Positions 25,302 to 34,511 of a DNA stretch of 64,000 bases are shown here, piece by piece. The DNA lies in NCBI GenBank assembly GCA_947446025.1, contig CANFEY010000014.1, positions 18,284 through 82,283 on the forward strand, read 5' to 3'. Origin of the DNA: Bryobacterales bacterium (lineage in GTDB: Bacteria; Acidobacteriota; Terriglobia; Bryobacterales; Bryobacteraceae). The position numbers and the translations under genes were made by a program. Positions within the stretch are counted from its first letter, which is position 1, and each line of letters begins with the position of its first letter. The notes below the pieces were generated by a model. The model had not been told where the DNA came from. It was given only the letters and a program-made list of their open reading frames with translations, and did no database searches.

Positions 25302-25847
25302 TTACTTAGCCTTGCCTTTCGCGGGCGCGGCCGGCTTAGCAGCGGCGGCCACGGGACCAGGAGCGCCCTTCATGGCCGAATCCCAGTGCTCCGCCACTTT
25401 GCCGTCGGTAATACGGAACATATCAAACCATGTGGTGGTGTAGCGCTTCCCGGCCGCGGCCGGATCGTCGTATTCGCGCACGAAGGACATCGTCACGTAG
25501 TCGCCTTCAGCCTGCACCGCCACCAGCCCGGTCAACGTATCGGGAATGGGTTGCGGCCCGCCCGGCAGCGCCGAGAAGTACGCCTTGAAGCCCGCGATCC
25601 CGGTATCCGCGTTGGGATTGTGCTGCATATAGTCGTTGTGCATGAACTGCTCGCACAGATCCAGGCGCCGCCCTTGCAGCACAATGCGGAAAAAATCGTA
25701 CGCTACTTTCTTATTGACCGCCAGTTTCGGATCGTCACTCTTCAGTAACTCTTTCTGTCTGCTGGCAGCGACCGGAACCACCGGTAATGCGGCAAACAGC
25801 GGCGCGCTGAACGCCAGTAGGCCCGCGGCAACTACAAGTTTCTTCAT
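25302..25847 (-). CDS. Exported SnoaL-like (NTF2-fold) protein
   Basis: A 181-residue protein with a signal peptide (MKKLVVAAGLLAFSAPLFAA). A SnoaL/NTF2-type domain follows, with helix NKKVAYDFFRIVLQGRRLDLCEQF, the loop HNDYMQHNPNADTGIAGFKAYF and strands ending RITDGKVAEHWDSAM. The last ~20 residues are Ala/Pro/Lys-rich low complexity. Such domains bind or act on small ligands; function unknown. It lies 10 bases upstream of cdaA. Confidence 0.82.
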   Translation of the reverse strand: MKKLVVAAGLLAFSAPLFAALPVVPVAASRQKELLKSDDPKLAVNKKVAYDFFRIVLQGRRLDLCEQFMHNDYMQHNPNADTGIAGFKAYFSALPGGPQPIPDTLTGLVAVQAEGDYVTMSFVREYDDPAAAGKRYTTTWFDMFRITDGKVAEHWDSAMKGAPGPVAAAAKPAAPAKGKAK

Positions 25848-25876
25848 GGTCGTATAAATCTCCTTGTCTTGCTATT

Positions 25877-26955
25877 CTAACGCGCCCTCCACGCCCGGAA
25901 CCGCCGGTACGCCAACGCGAACCCCGTCCACCCCAGCAGAGCCCCGCCAGCCGACGCGATCCCCGCCACCGTTTGGCCCACCACTCCGTAATATTCGCCC
26001 GTGTGAACGAAGCGCATCCAGCTCCGGGCCCTCTGGCCGGCGTTCTGATCCGCGAAACCGGTCGCGCGCAAAACTTCTCCATTCCCGCGATCCAGCGTCA
26101 GCGTCGAACGCTTTTGCGGCTGCCCCCCATTTCCTTCATCAATGTTGAACGTGACAGGCGCGGCGTCGCTGTTTGGAACCTGAAGGCTGATCGTTCTCCA
26201 CTCGGGCACGAGCTTCTGAACCTTGGCAACCAATGCGTCCAGCCGTACCGTGGAACGTCCTTGTTGCCGGGCCGGAGGTCCGCCTTTGCTTTTCCCCCGG
26301 GCCGGCGGCGCTACCCCGCTCGCCCGGTACACCAGATCGCAGGCCCAAGGATACGAAATGACCACCCCGCTCAGCACCACAAAGAACAAAGGCACGCAGC
26401 ACCAGAAACCGGACGTATTGTGCCAGTTAAAATCCCGCGCCTTACCCTGCAACCCGCCGCGGAACCACAACACCGCCCGAACACTTGGCCAAGTCCACTT
26501 GCGCGGTAGCCACAGGTATAACCCGCTCACCACCAAGAACAGAAACAGCAGGTTTGAGGCTCCCGTAACCGCTCGCGCCGCCGCCCGGTTCGGCCCGCTG
26601 GCACCGAGCCAACGGTGCCAGTCCGTGACGGATCGAAAGAAGGCCTGCACCTTTGCTCCAGACCGCCCCAACTCCCTCCCCGTCTGCGCATCTACCACGC
26701 TAGTTCCCTCCGGCATCGTCAGGCTGACCGGCTGAGCGGCATCGGCTCGTATCGTGATGCTAGAGGCTTCTGGAAAGTTCTCCAGCAGCGCCTCTAGACC
26801 GATTGCCGGTCCTTCGATTACCGTATCCGCTCCGTCCAAGCCAGGATCTGCTTTTCATAGGTCAGCAGGGTGCCGGTCACGCTCATCACCAACACAACCG
26901 ATCCCGCCACGATGCCCGCGGCAAGATGCGCCCAGAACAAAGTCCGCCGCAGCAT
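25877..26955 (-). pseudogene. PepSY-associated membrane protein, frameshifted near its N-terminus
   Basis: The N-terminal part starts at ATG 26955, overlapping the stop of the TonB receptor (TGATG). It reads MLRRTLFWAHLAAGIVAG then SVVLVMSVTGTLLTYEKQ, the first helix of iron-uptake PepSY_TM proteins, and ends at a stop at 26818-26820. The remaining ~315 residues (helices near NLLFLFLVVSGLYLWLP, WCCVPLFFVVLSGVVISY and the C-terminus, plus HRWLG and FVHTGEYYG) run on in another frame. One missing base near 26827-26839 explains both. The protein would normally work as a ferric-siderophore reductase-like partner of the receptor. It may be broken or an assembly error. Confidence 0.75.
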
Positions 26956-29027
26956 CAGAACCTCACCGTCAAACTAACCCGCATCGCGCGCGGCGAACCG
27001 GGCAGGATATTGTTGTTGCTGTGCGCCGTCGCGTAGTAGGTCCGGTCAAAGAGATTTTCCACGTTGGCCTGTAGGCTCATCGCTTTGGTAAGCGAATAAG
27101 ACAAGGCTGCGTCGATTCGGGTGAACCCGGGCAACCGCACAGTGTTATCGATCGCCGCGAACATCCCCGTTTGCCGGATCACGCCCAACCCCGCCCCTAT
27201 GCGCCTGGGGAACCGGTAGTGGTTCCACAACGAAACCGTGTGGTGCGGAACCAACGCAACTTGCGCACCCGCCGCCGCAGCGGAGGTTCGGGACGTCACA
27301 TAAGCATTCTGGAACGCATAGCCGCCGGAAACCTGCCAGGCGCGGGTTACGCTGCCACTGAGTGCGGTTTCAAACCCATTGGTCCTTTGCGCGCCCGTCT
27401 GGACGATGCGGCTAGGATCATTCGGATCGACGCTCCGCGTGTTGGTGCGATTCAACCGGTACGTCGCCGCCGTCACCGTGAGCGAAGGGCGGATATTCCA
27501 CTTCGCGCCGACTTCGTAATTCGTAAACTGCTCTGGCTTCAGCGCCTGCGTCGTCGCATCCAGCGAGGCAAACTGATCGCCGGCGCTGGGCAAATACGAC
27601 ACGCTATAGGTCCCGTAGAACGACACCGCATCGATCGGTTTGACCACAACTCCGACCCGTGGCGAGATCAAATTGTCTCTCCGTCCAAGCCGCATAGCAC
27701 TCCGGTTGTCACGATAGCCGAGATCGAAGGATTCATAACGCAAGCCAGCGATCACCTGCACATGACGCGAAATCTCCACCTGATCCTGGGCGTAAACAGA
27801 AGCCACGCGCACATTCACGGAGTTGTCCCGCGAGTTCCGCGAAAAATCCACGGCAGTGAAGTCCGTAGGGTTCGCAGACGGAACGCGCAGCAATACGGCA
27901 CCGCCCGCAAACACTCCGTCGTAACGCGAATTCGCTGTCTTCTGCCGGCCAAACTCGGCTCCGTGGAGAAGTGTATGCCGCGCGCGCCCCGTCTGGATCG
28001 AATAGACCACATTGGTCTGATTGAAAATGTTGTCGCGCAGCGCCGCGTCCCGATATCCCGACAACGTCACCTCGGTTCCGGCCACATTCACCGCGCCAGG
28101 AAACACGTTCTGGTAGCTCTTGTCATAGTGTGCAGACAAAGCTTGATTGCGCACCACCGCGCGACCCATTTGCTGCTCCAACACCACCGAGCCCAACCGC
28201 ACCTTCGCCCCCGCCCCGCTCGCATCCGGATTGCCGAAAAACGTCCGGATGTCCGCCGGCACAACACGGCCCTGGTAGGATGGCAACCCCCGGTCCACCA
28301 CCCGGTCATCATGGAATGCCTCATACGCCGCCCGCAGCCGCGTACGCGAATGGGGAGCGTACGTCACGCTGGGGTTCACCCCATACCGCTCCACGTTGGC
28401 GTAACGCCGGAATCCGTCTGAGTTCTCATACAACCCGTTAAAGCGGAACGCGAACTTCGGATGCAGCGCCTGCCCGAAATCGGAAGTGAAACGCCGGTTC
28501 AGGAACGACCCGCCTTGGAAGGTCACCTCGCGCAGCGGCATCCAGATCGCCTCCTTCGTCACGCGATTTAACACGCCCCCTCCCCCGCCCCGTCCGAACA
28601 CCATCGCATTGGAGCCTTTCAGCGCCTCCACTCGATCCACGTTGTACAGGTCGCGAAAATACTGCGCGTCATCGCGCATGCCGTCCACAAAGAGGTCGGC
28701 TGTCGAGTGATTGCCCCGTATCACCGGAGCATCGCGGTGTCCCTCCCCCTGCGCCATGCTGATTCCGGGCATGTATCGCACCACATCCGTCATTTGCTGC
28801 ATCCCCTGATCCCGAATAAGTTCCTGCGTGACGATGGAGATCGATTGCGGAGTGTCCCGCAATGCAGTGGGGGTCTTCGTCGCGCTGCTCAGCGCCTTGA
28901 CTTGGTACCCCGCCGACTGCGGGGCCGAAACCTGGACGCGGAATAGAACTTCTTCCTCCTCGGGCGGTGCCTCTTGCCCCATCGCCGCGCGAGCAACCGC
29001 AATTAAAAAAAACAGTTTTGAACTCAT
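26955..29027 (-). CDS. TonB-dependent siderophore receptor
   Basis: A 690-residue outer-membrane receptor from ATG 29027, with a short signal peptide (MSSKLFFLIAVARAAMGQ). The plug domain contains TALRDTPQSISIVTQELI, MTDVVRYMPGI and the RGNHSTADLFVDGMRDDAQYFRDLYNVDRVEALKG stretch typical of FhuA/FpvA-type receptors. A 22-strand barrel region ends in a C-terminal aromatic (SLTVRF). A glycine run GRGGGGG replaces the usual two or three. The downstream PepSY gene is coupled to it. A strong promoter with flanking dyads lies ~200 bases upstream. Confidence 0.92.
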   Translation of the reverse strand: MSSKLFFLIAVARAAMGQEAPPEEEEVLFRVQVSAPQSAGYQVKALSSATKTPTALRDTPQSISIVTQELIRDQGMQQMTDVVRYMPGISMAQGEGHRDAPVIRGNHSTADLFVDGMRDDAQYFRDLYNVDRVEALKGSNAMVFGRGGGGGVLNRVTKEAIWMPLREVTFQGGSFLNRRFTSDFGQALHPKFAFRFNGLYENSDGFRRYANVERYGVNPSVTYAPHSRTRLRAAYEAFHDDRVVDRGLPSYQGRVVPADIRTFFGNPDASGAGAKVRLGSVVLEQQMGRAVVRNQALSAHYDKSYQNVFPGAVNVAGTEVTLSGYRDAALRDNIFNQTNVVYSIQTGRARHTLLHGAEFGRQKTANSRYDGVFAGGAVLLRVPSANPTDFTAVDFSRNSRDNSVNVRVASVYAQDQVEISRHVQVIAGLRYESFDLGYRDNRSAMRLGRRDNLISPRVGVVVKPIDAVSFYGTYSVSYLPSAGDQFASLDATTQALKPEQFTNYEVGAKWNIRPSLTVTAATYRLNRTNTRSVDPNDPSRIVQTGAQRTNGFETALSGSVTRAWQVSGGYAFQNAYVTSRTSAAAAGAQVALVPHHTVSLWNHYRFPRRIGAGLGVIRQTGMFAAIDNTVRLPGFTRIDAALSYSLTKAMSLQANVENLFDRTYYATAHSNNNILPGSPRAMRVSLTVRF

Positions 29028-29235
29028 TCCGGTCCGGCCTTTCTTGATAAGGATGGATCCGGCCCGTAGAATGGGATGTTGCGAACCTTCGGGTTTTCGA
29101 TCCACCGGGTCGCGGCTCTGTCGGCCAAGATAGGAGCTGCGATCCGGCTATTAGACAGACTGTTGCAGAACAAGATCCAGAGAGAACTAACATCCTGTCC
29201 AAAACAATCAGCAAACAGTCAAGTAATACACGACC

Positions 29236-29289
29236 AGTATAGTCTTAGATGCAAATTACTGTCAACTAGAAAATACAAATCATTTGCAT
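29236..29289 (-). promoter_or_regulatory. Sigma70-like promoter with overlapping dyad, likely iron control of the TonB receptor
   Basis: On the minus strand TTGACA (29260-29265) and TATACT (29236-29241) are separated by 18 bases. ATTTGCAT lies in the spacer (29249-29256), and its exact inverted copy lies at 29282-29289, just upstream of the -35. CAAATGATTTG, a 5-1-5 palindrome, overlaps the second copy. This arrangement would let a repressor such as Fur close the promoter. The leader to the receptor ATG is about 200 bases and shows no known riboswitch motif that I recognise. Confidence 0.55.
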
Positions 29290-30794
29290 GTCCAGCCGCC
29301 GCCGCCCGGTGTCTGGATCTCCAGTAGATCGCCCGCGCGGATCTGTATATGAGTCTTGGAATGAATTGGCTTGCCATTCAGCGTGTCCCGGCCGCACGCG
29401 CCATTTCCCGGAGCAATCGTCCGCCGGTCCGCGATCAGCGTCACCTCAGCGTCCCTGAGAAAACGGAATGCGCGCACAATGCCGTCCCCGCCGCGATGCT
29501 TCCCTGCCCCGCCCGAGCCTCGGCGCACGCGGTAGGTCTCGATGCGTACCGGATACTGGTGCTCAAACGCCTCCACCGGCGTGTTCCAGCTGTTGGTCAT
29601 GTGGGTGTGATGCACGCTCAGTCCCGGCCCCGCGGCGGATGCCCCCGCTCCACCGGCGATGGTTTCGTAATAGGCCCAGCCGGATGCGCCGAAGCTCACG
29701 TTGTTCATCGTGCCGCAGCTGGGCGCGGGGATGCGCTCCGGTGCCGCCTTCGCCAGCGCGCCCAGCAGTACATCGGTGATGCGCTGCGAGGTCTCCACAT
29801 TGCCCGCGGCCATGGGAGCAGGAGCCAACGCATTCACCACCGTGCCCTCCGGCGCGATCACCCGAATGGGCCGCAGGATGCCGCTGGTGAACGGCACATC
29901 CTCGCGAATCAGGCAGCGGAACACATACGCAGTGGCCGCCAGCGTCACCGCGTAGTTCGCGTTCATGGGACCAGCCACTTGGCGCGCGGAGCCTGTGAAG
30001 TCCACCTCCGCCCCGCCGTTACCCAGCGTAATCCGCACGCGGATGCGCACCGGCGCGGCCGTGATGCCGTCGTTGTCCAGGAAATCTTCAAAGCTGTAGA
30101 CGCCTTCGGGCAACGCGCGCAGTGTGGACCGCATCATGCGCTCGCTGTAATCCTGCAAGCCTCGCACGCCGGCGTTCAACCGAGCCGCTCCGTACTTCGC
30201 CGACAGCTGGCGCAGCCGGGCCGCACCGCGTTCGATGGACGCAAGTTGCGCCGCTAGGTCGCCTTCGCGCTCCACAGGGGTGCGCACGTTCGCGAGAATC
30301 AAACGCAGCAAGGCGCGATCCAACTTGCCGCGCCGCTGGATCAGAATCGGCGGAATGCGCAGCCCCTCCTGATAAATCTCGCGAGCTAAGGGCATGGACC
30401 CCGGGCTCATCCCGCCCACGTCCGAATGATGCGCCCGGCTGGCCACATAATACGCAGGCCTCTGGCCACCAATGAACACAGGAGCCACCGCCGTGATGTC
30501 CGGCAGATGCGTGCCCCCTTGAAAGGGATCGTTGACCAACGCGACATCGCCCTGCTCCAGCCGCAGCGAGTCCATCACCGCCCGCACCGATAGCGGCATC
30601 GCGCCCAAGTGTACCGGCATGTGGTCACCCATGGCGATGGTCTCCCCACGGGCATCATACAGAGCGCAAGAGTAGTCGCGCCGCTCCTTGATGTTGGCCG
30701 AGTACGACGACTTGCGCAGCACCGCGCCCATCTCCTCGGCAATAGAGACCAGCAAGTGGCGGAAGAGCTCAAGTTGAACGGCGTCCATGGCCAC
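29280..30794 (-). CDS. Hydantoinase B / 5-oxoprolinase family protein
   Basis: A 504-residue HyuB-type subunit. Family blocks are present: the N-terminal LFRHLLVSIAEEMGAVLRKSSYSANIKERRD in two parts, GDHMPVHLGAMP, NDPFQGGTHLPDI, SRAHHSDVGGMSPGSMP, PAPSCGTMNN and the C-terminal TPGGGGW. Together with HyuA it opens hydantoins or 5-oxoproline with ATP. No hyuA lies next to it here, so its partner must be elsewhere or absent. The start is GTG 30794 or ATG 30788; GGAGG is upstream of both. Confidence 0.88.
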   Translation of the reverse strand: MAMDAVQLELFRHLLVSIAEEMGAVLRKSSYSANIKERRDYSCALYDARGETIAMGDHMPVHLGAMPLSVRAVMDSLRLEQGDVALVNDPFQGGTHLPDITAVAPVFIGGQRPAYYVASRAHHSDVGGMSPGSMPLAREIYQEGLRIPPILIQRRGKLDRALLRLILANVRTPVEREGDLAAQLASIERGAARLRQLSAKYGAARLNAGVRGLQDYSERMMRSTLRALPEGVYSFEDFLDNDGITAAPVRIRVRITLGNGGAEVDFTGSARQVAGPMNANYAVTLAATAYVFRCLIREDVPFTSGILRPIRVIAPEGTVVNALAPAPMAAGNVETSQRITDVLLGALAKAAPERIPAPSCGTMNNVSFGASGWAYYETIAGGAGASAAGPGLSVHHTHMTNSWNTPVEAFEHQYPVRIETYRVRRGSGGAGKHRGGDGIVRAFRFLRDAEVTLIADRRTIAPGNGACGRDTLNGKPIHSKTHIQIRAGDLLEIQTPGGGGWTCK

Positions 30795-31619
30795 TTATGC
30801 CTCCTTGGCAGGCTGCGTCTTCCAACGGCGGTGAATCCACAACCATTGGTCAGGATACTCCCGGATGACGCGCTCCAGCACGGCGTGGACAGCTTGGGTA
30901 TCGGCCTGCACGTCGCCGGTCATCGGGACCTCAGGGTAAAAGTGGATCGCGTAGCGCTGTTCGGCCTCATGCCACAGCGCGAAACCGGGGACCACCGCCG
31001 CCCCGGTGCGATGGGCAAACTTCACGAACGCCGCATTCGCGCACGCCTTGCGACCGAAGAAATCGATAAACACGCCTTCCTCCGGTGACGAATTCTGATC
31101 GATCAGAATGCCCACGGATTCGCCCGCGTGCAACGCCTTGAAGATCGCACGCGCGGCCTCCTTCTTGCGGATGATGGGATTGCCGGAGCGCGCGCGGCGC
31201 TGCTCCACGAAAGCATCGATGCGCGGGTTGTCCAGCGGGCGCACCACAATGTTCATCGGTCCCGTCATGTAAGCATGCGCGAAGGCGCTGAGCTCCCAAT
31301 TGCCCAGGTGTGCAGTCGCCACGAGCACGCCTTTGCCCCGGGCCATCGCAGCGGTGAAATTCTCCAGACCCTCGTAGCCGATCCACCGCTGCATGTTTTC
31401 CCGATTCATCGACGGGAACCGTGCAAAGGCAGCAATCAAGCGAGCGATGGAGCGGAACACGCCGTCAATGACCGGCTCGGGATCAATGTATCCGGCTTGC
31501 GTGAGATTCTCGCGAGCGATCTTGCGATAGCGCGGCACGGCGAGGTCCAGCAGCTTCGCGAACAGTGGCGCAGCCGAAGGCACTGCAAGCACAAACCGCA
31601 CCAGCAGGTAGGCGAGCAT
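30795..31619 (-). CDS. Lipid A biosynthesis acyltransferase (LpxL/HtrB family)
   Basis: A 274-residue inner-membrane acyltransferase with the H-x4-D/E catalytic motif in TAHLGNWE and the downstream MNIVVRPLDNPRID, GILIDQN and WIHRRWKT blocks of the family. It would add a secondary acyl chain to Kdo-lipid A. This fits the waaA-lpxK fusion elsewhere in the window and indicates an LPS-bearing outer membrane. Its ATG overlaps the stop of mnmA by one base. Confidence 0.9.
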   Translation of the reverse strand: MLAYLLVRFVLAVPSAAPLFAKLLDLAVPRYRKIARENLTQAGYIDPEPVIDGVFRSIARLIAAFARFPSMNRENMQRWIGYEGLENFTAAMARGKGVLVATAHLGNWELSAFAHAYMTGPMNIVVRPLDNPRIDAFVEQRRARSGNPIIRKKEAARAIFKALHAGESVGILIDQNSSPEEGVFIDFFGRKACANAAFVKFAHRTGAAVVPGFALWHEAEQRYAIHFYPEVPMTGDVQADTQAVHAVLERVIREYPDQWLWIHRRWKTQPAKEA

Positions 31620-32704
31620 TACTCGATCCAGCCGCCTCCCAGCACCAGTTCTCCGCGATAAAACACCGCGGCCTGGCCGGGAGTCAAGGCGCGCTGCGGC
31701 TCGTCGAAGACAACTTCTTTGCCGGTGATGGTCGCGGGCGCGGCGTTGTGCCGGTTGCGGATTTTCACCTCCGCGCGGATCGGCTCGGACGGCTCGGCGA
31801 TGGAAATCCAGTTGATGTCCGCCACACGCATTCCGGTGCGCAGCAGTTCATCGTTGCGGCCGATCGTTACACGCTGGGTGGCCGGCTCGGTGGAGATGAC
31901 ATACAACGGCTCCCCCGCCGCGATGCCCAGGCCCCGGCGCTGGCCCACGGTAAAGCGGTGGACGCCTTCATGCTCGCCCAACACTTCGCCATCGGGCGTG
32001 ACGAATTCGCCGGTGGCATCCGGCGGCGCGATGCCCTGCTCCTTTGAATAAGCTGCGATGAAGCCCGCGTAGTCGCCGTTCGGAACGAAACAAATCTCCT
32101 GGCTATCCGGCTTCGACGCCGTTGGAATGCCCAACTGCGCCGCAAGCTCGCGCACCGCGCTCTTCTGCATTCCGCCCAGCGGGAACAGCGTGCGCGAGAG
32201 CTGATCCTGCGTGAGCCCGAACAGGAAGTAGGTCTGGTCTTTACTGTGGTCCACGCCGCGCAGCATTTCCCAGCGGCCTGACTCTGCATTGTGGCGGATC
32301 TGCGCGTAGTGCCCCGTCGCGATTTGCTCCGCGCCCACGCCCTCCGCCATGTCCAGGAACTGATCGAACTTGATGAAGTTGTTACACAGCGTGCAAGGGA
32401 TCGGCGTGCGCCCCGCGAGGTATTCGCTCACGAAGGGCTTGACTACCTGTTGCTCAAAACGGTCCTCGAAGTTGAGTACGTAATAAGGAATGCCGAGCAG
32501 CTGCGCGACTCCCCGCGCATCGTACACGTCGTCGAGCGAGCAGCAGCGGCCCGTGGCTTTATCCGATTGCAGCTCCGGGAGGCGGCGCTGATTCCATAGC
32601 TGCATAGTCAGGCCGATGACGGCTTCGCCGCGTGAGTGCAGCAGACCCGCGACAACGGAGCTATCCACGCCGCCGGACATAGCCACCGCGATGGGTTTAG
32701 ACAT
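31619..32704 (-). CDS. mnmA: tRNA 2-thiouridylase
   Basis: MnmA puts sulfur on U34 of tRNA-Lys, Glu and Gln. The 361-residue enzyme has the PP-loop SGGVDSS near residue 10 and the two catalytic cysteines Cys107 (CTLCNNFIKF) and Cys205 (SQEICF). GHYAQI and TVGQRRGLGI are also present. The cysteine desulfurase that can supply its sulfur lies just upstream with an eight-base overlap, a frequent pairing. Confidence 0.95.
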   Translation of the reverse strand: MSKPIAVAMSGGVDSSVVAGLLHSRGEAVIGLTMQLWNQRRLPELQSDKATGRCCSLDDVYDARGVAQLLGIPYYVLNFEDRFEQQVVKPFVSEYLAGRTPIPCTLCNNFIKFDQFLDMAEGVGAEQIATGHYAQIRHNAESGRWEMLRGVDHSKDQTYFLFGLTQDQLSRTLFPLGGMQKSAVRELAAQLGIPTASKPDSQEICFVPNGDYAGFIAAYSKEQGIAPPDATGEFVTPDGEVLGEHEGVHRFTVGQRRGLGIAAGEPLYVISTEPATQRVTIGRNDELLRTGMRVADINWISIAEPSEPIRAEVKIRNRHNAAPATITGKEVVFDEPQRALTPGQAAVFYRGELVLGGGWIE

Positions 32705-33791
32705 AGGCGGGCGACAACTTTCTGAGGTGCGTGACGGACTCCGCCAGCGCTCCCACCAACGCGTCCACTTGGTCCGCCGTGTTGCCCCGACCGAGCGAAA
32801 AGCGAATGCTGGAGCGGGCCTGTTCGCGCGTCAGCCCGATCGCCAGCAGCACATGCGACGGCTCGGGCGCGCCGCTGGAACACGCTGCACCGCTCGATAC
32901 GGCGAACCCGCGCAGGTCCAGCGCGATTAGCAAAGCGTCGCTGTCGATCCCGTCAAAACGGATGTTCGTAGTATTCGGAATGCGCGGCGACCCAGCGGCG
33001 TTCACGTGCGCATCAGGAATGTCACGCAGGACGGCATGCTCTAGCCGGTCGCGTAGCGCCTCGGTGTCCACATGGGTCTGCATCGCGCGCGCCAGAGCAA
33101 CCGCGCCCGCAACGTTTTCCGTGCCTGCGCGGCGCTCACGTTCATGGCGTCCACCGAACTGCCGCGCTTTCAGCTTGGTGCCCTTGCGGACGTACAGTGC
33201 GCCGATGCCCTTCGGGGCACCGACTTTGTGGCCGCTGATCGAATACATCGCAACTCCCAACTCGCGCACATTCACCGGGATCTTGCCCAGTGCCTGCACG
33301 CCATCGGCATGCACGGGCACGCCTAACTTCACGATCTCCGCCAGCGGCTGAATCGTGCCCAGCTCATTGTTCGCATGCATCACGCTGATGAGCGCCGTAT
33401 CGGACTTAAGCGCCTTCCGCACGTCGTCTGGATCGACAACTCCGCTCGGCCCCACCGGCACGCAGCTCCATCCAGCAAGCCGTCCCGCAGTCTGAAGCAC
33501 CGCCGGATGCTCGATTGCGGTGGTGACCAAGTGCCCGCCCGCAGCGCCGCCCAGCAGCGCCAGATTGTCAGACTCCGTGCCGCCGCTGGTGAAGACGATC
33601 TCCTCCGCGCTCGCCCCCAGCGCATCCGCCACCTGCTTGCGGGCTTCGTCAAGCAGGTGCCGCGCGGCTTGCCCAAAGTGATGGATGCTGGACGCGTTGC
33701 CGTAGATTTCCGTGAACGCAGGCAGCATGGCCTCCAAAGCTTCGCGGGAAACCGGAGTGGTGGCGTTGTGATCGAAGTAGTAGCGCTGCAC
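32697..33791 (-). CDS. Cysteine desulfurase (IscS/NifS type)
   Basis: A 364-residue class V PLP enzyme. The PLP lysine is Lys189 in SGHKVGAPKG, preceded by HADGVQALG. His95 in AIEHPAV stacks on PLP, and the persulfide-forming Cys304 sits in SSGAACSSG, the long-loop IscS-like arrangement. No scaffold (iscU) or regulator is next to it; the overlap with mnmA suggests a main job in tRNA thiolation. Confidence 0.93.
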   Translation of the reverse strand: MQRYYFDHNATTPVSREALEAMLPAFTEIYGNASSIHHFGQAARHLLDEARKQVADALGASAEEIVFTSGGTESDNLALLGGAAGGHLVTTAIEHPAVLQTAGRLAGWSCVPVGPSGVVDPDDVRKALKSDTALISVMHANNELGTIQPLAEIVKLGVPVHADGVQALGKIPVNVRELGVAMYSISGHKVGAPKGIGALYVRKGTKLKARQFGGRHERERRAGTENVAGAVALARAMQTHVDTEALRDRLEHAVLRDIPDAHVNAAGSPRIPNTTNIRFDGIDSDALLIALDLRGFAVSSGAACSSGAPEPSHVLLAIGLTREQARSSIRFSLGRGNTADQVDALVGALAESVTHLRKLSPAYV

Positions 33792-33798
33792 GGGACTC

Positions 33799-34269
33799 TT
33801 ACAAGTCTACCGTGAACGCGTGTTTCTTCAGCGTTTCATCGATGAACGCTTGCCACACCGCATCGGGTTCCCACACGCTGCGCACCAGATCGAAGGCGGC
33901 CTCGCGATCCCACCCCAACCGGATCACGCGATACAAACCTACGAACGCAGAGACCCGCTTGTTCAGCGCGCAGTGTACGAACCGCCTGCGGCCGGCGTGG
34001 GCGTCCATCGCGTGGCAGAACTGCGCTAGGTCCACCCCCGTGGGATTGTTGAAGTTCACGGCGATGTGAACATAGATGAGCCCCAAGCCCCGCACGATGT
34101 CCGCCTCGCCGGCGAGTGAGTAAGGAGGACTGTTGTCGAGCGCAAGGTTGATGACTACTTGAAATCCATGCTCGGCCAGCGAGCGCAGTTGATCTTCCGT
34201 TGGCAGGCCGGCGGTGGAGAGCAACTCATCCACGGCCCGGTAGTTCATCATCTCCTCGAACGCGGCCAT
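33799..34269 (-). CDS. Protein-tyrosine-phosphatase-like protein with a shortened CX4R loop
   Basis: A 156-residue protein of the dual-specificity phosphatase fold: GLPTEDQLRSLAEHGFQVVINLAL at the front, then FVHCALNKRVSAFVGLYRV. The putative nucleophile is the Cys in VHC, but only four residues separate it from the Arg, where true PTPs have five. Relatives with HCA-N-x-RVSAF are known as PTP-family proteins, so this looks like a stable variant and not damage. It lies eight bases upstream of the cysteine desulfurase gene. Confidence 0.75.
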   Translation of the reverse strand: MAAFEEMMNYRAVDELLSTAGLPTEDQLRSLAEHGFQVVINLALDNSPPYSLAGEADIVRGLGLIYVHIAVNFNNPTGVDLAQFCHAMDAHAGRRRFVHCALNKRVSAFVGLYRVIRLGWDREAAFDLVRSVWEPDAVWQAFIDETLKKHAFTVDL

Positions 34270-34301
34270 ATTCCACTCTACTCAAATCGCGCGCCTATCC
34301 G

Positions 34302-34511
34302 TTACAGGTCTTCTGGGCTCAGTCCGGTCCTCTTGCGATTTGGGATAGCAAGCCCTTGCCGATTTCGTCTCGATCATAAAAAGCAAGGGTGTAGTTCGGC
34401 CAACCTGGACGAGTGAGACGACTGTGAGAACCCGACTGCTACGCAACAGTCCAACCGATTCTGAGTAATGCGGCCAGCAATTGCTTCGCCTTGACGGCGC
34501 GCCAATCTCAT
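34302..34511 (-). pseudogene. Decayed HicA toxin
   Basis: One frame reads WRAVKAKQLLAALLRIGWTVA, a TAG stop, then QSGSHSRLTRPGWPNYTLAF, then YDRDEIGKGLLSQIAR, a typical HicA mRNA interferase with its catalytic His in GSH. Three lesions are visible: a missing base just after the ATG that overlaps the hicB stop, the TAG at codon ~22, and another missing base before the final RTGLSPEDL. The toxin cannot be made. Confidence 0.8.

Noticed and set aside
29028..29235. Cobalamin riboswitch before the TonB receptor
   Set aside because: No B12-box-like GCCACTG or expected stems in the leader, and the receptor's plug is of siderophore type.
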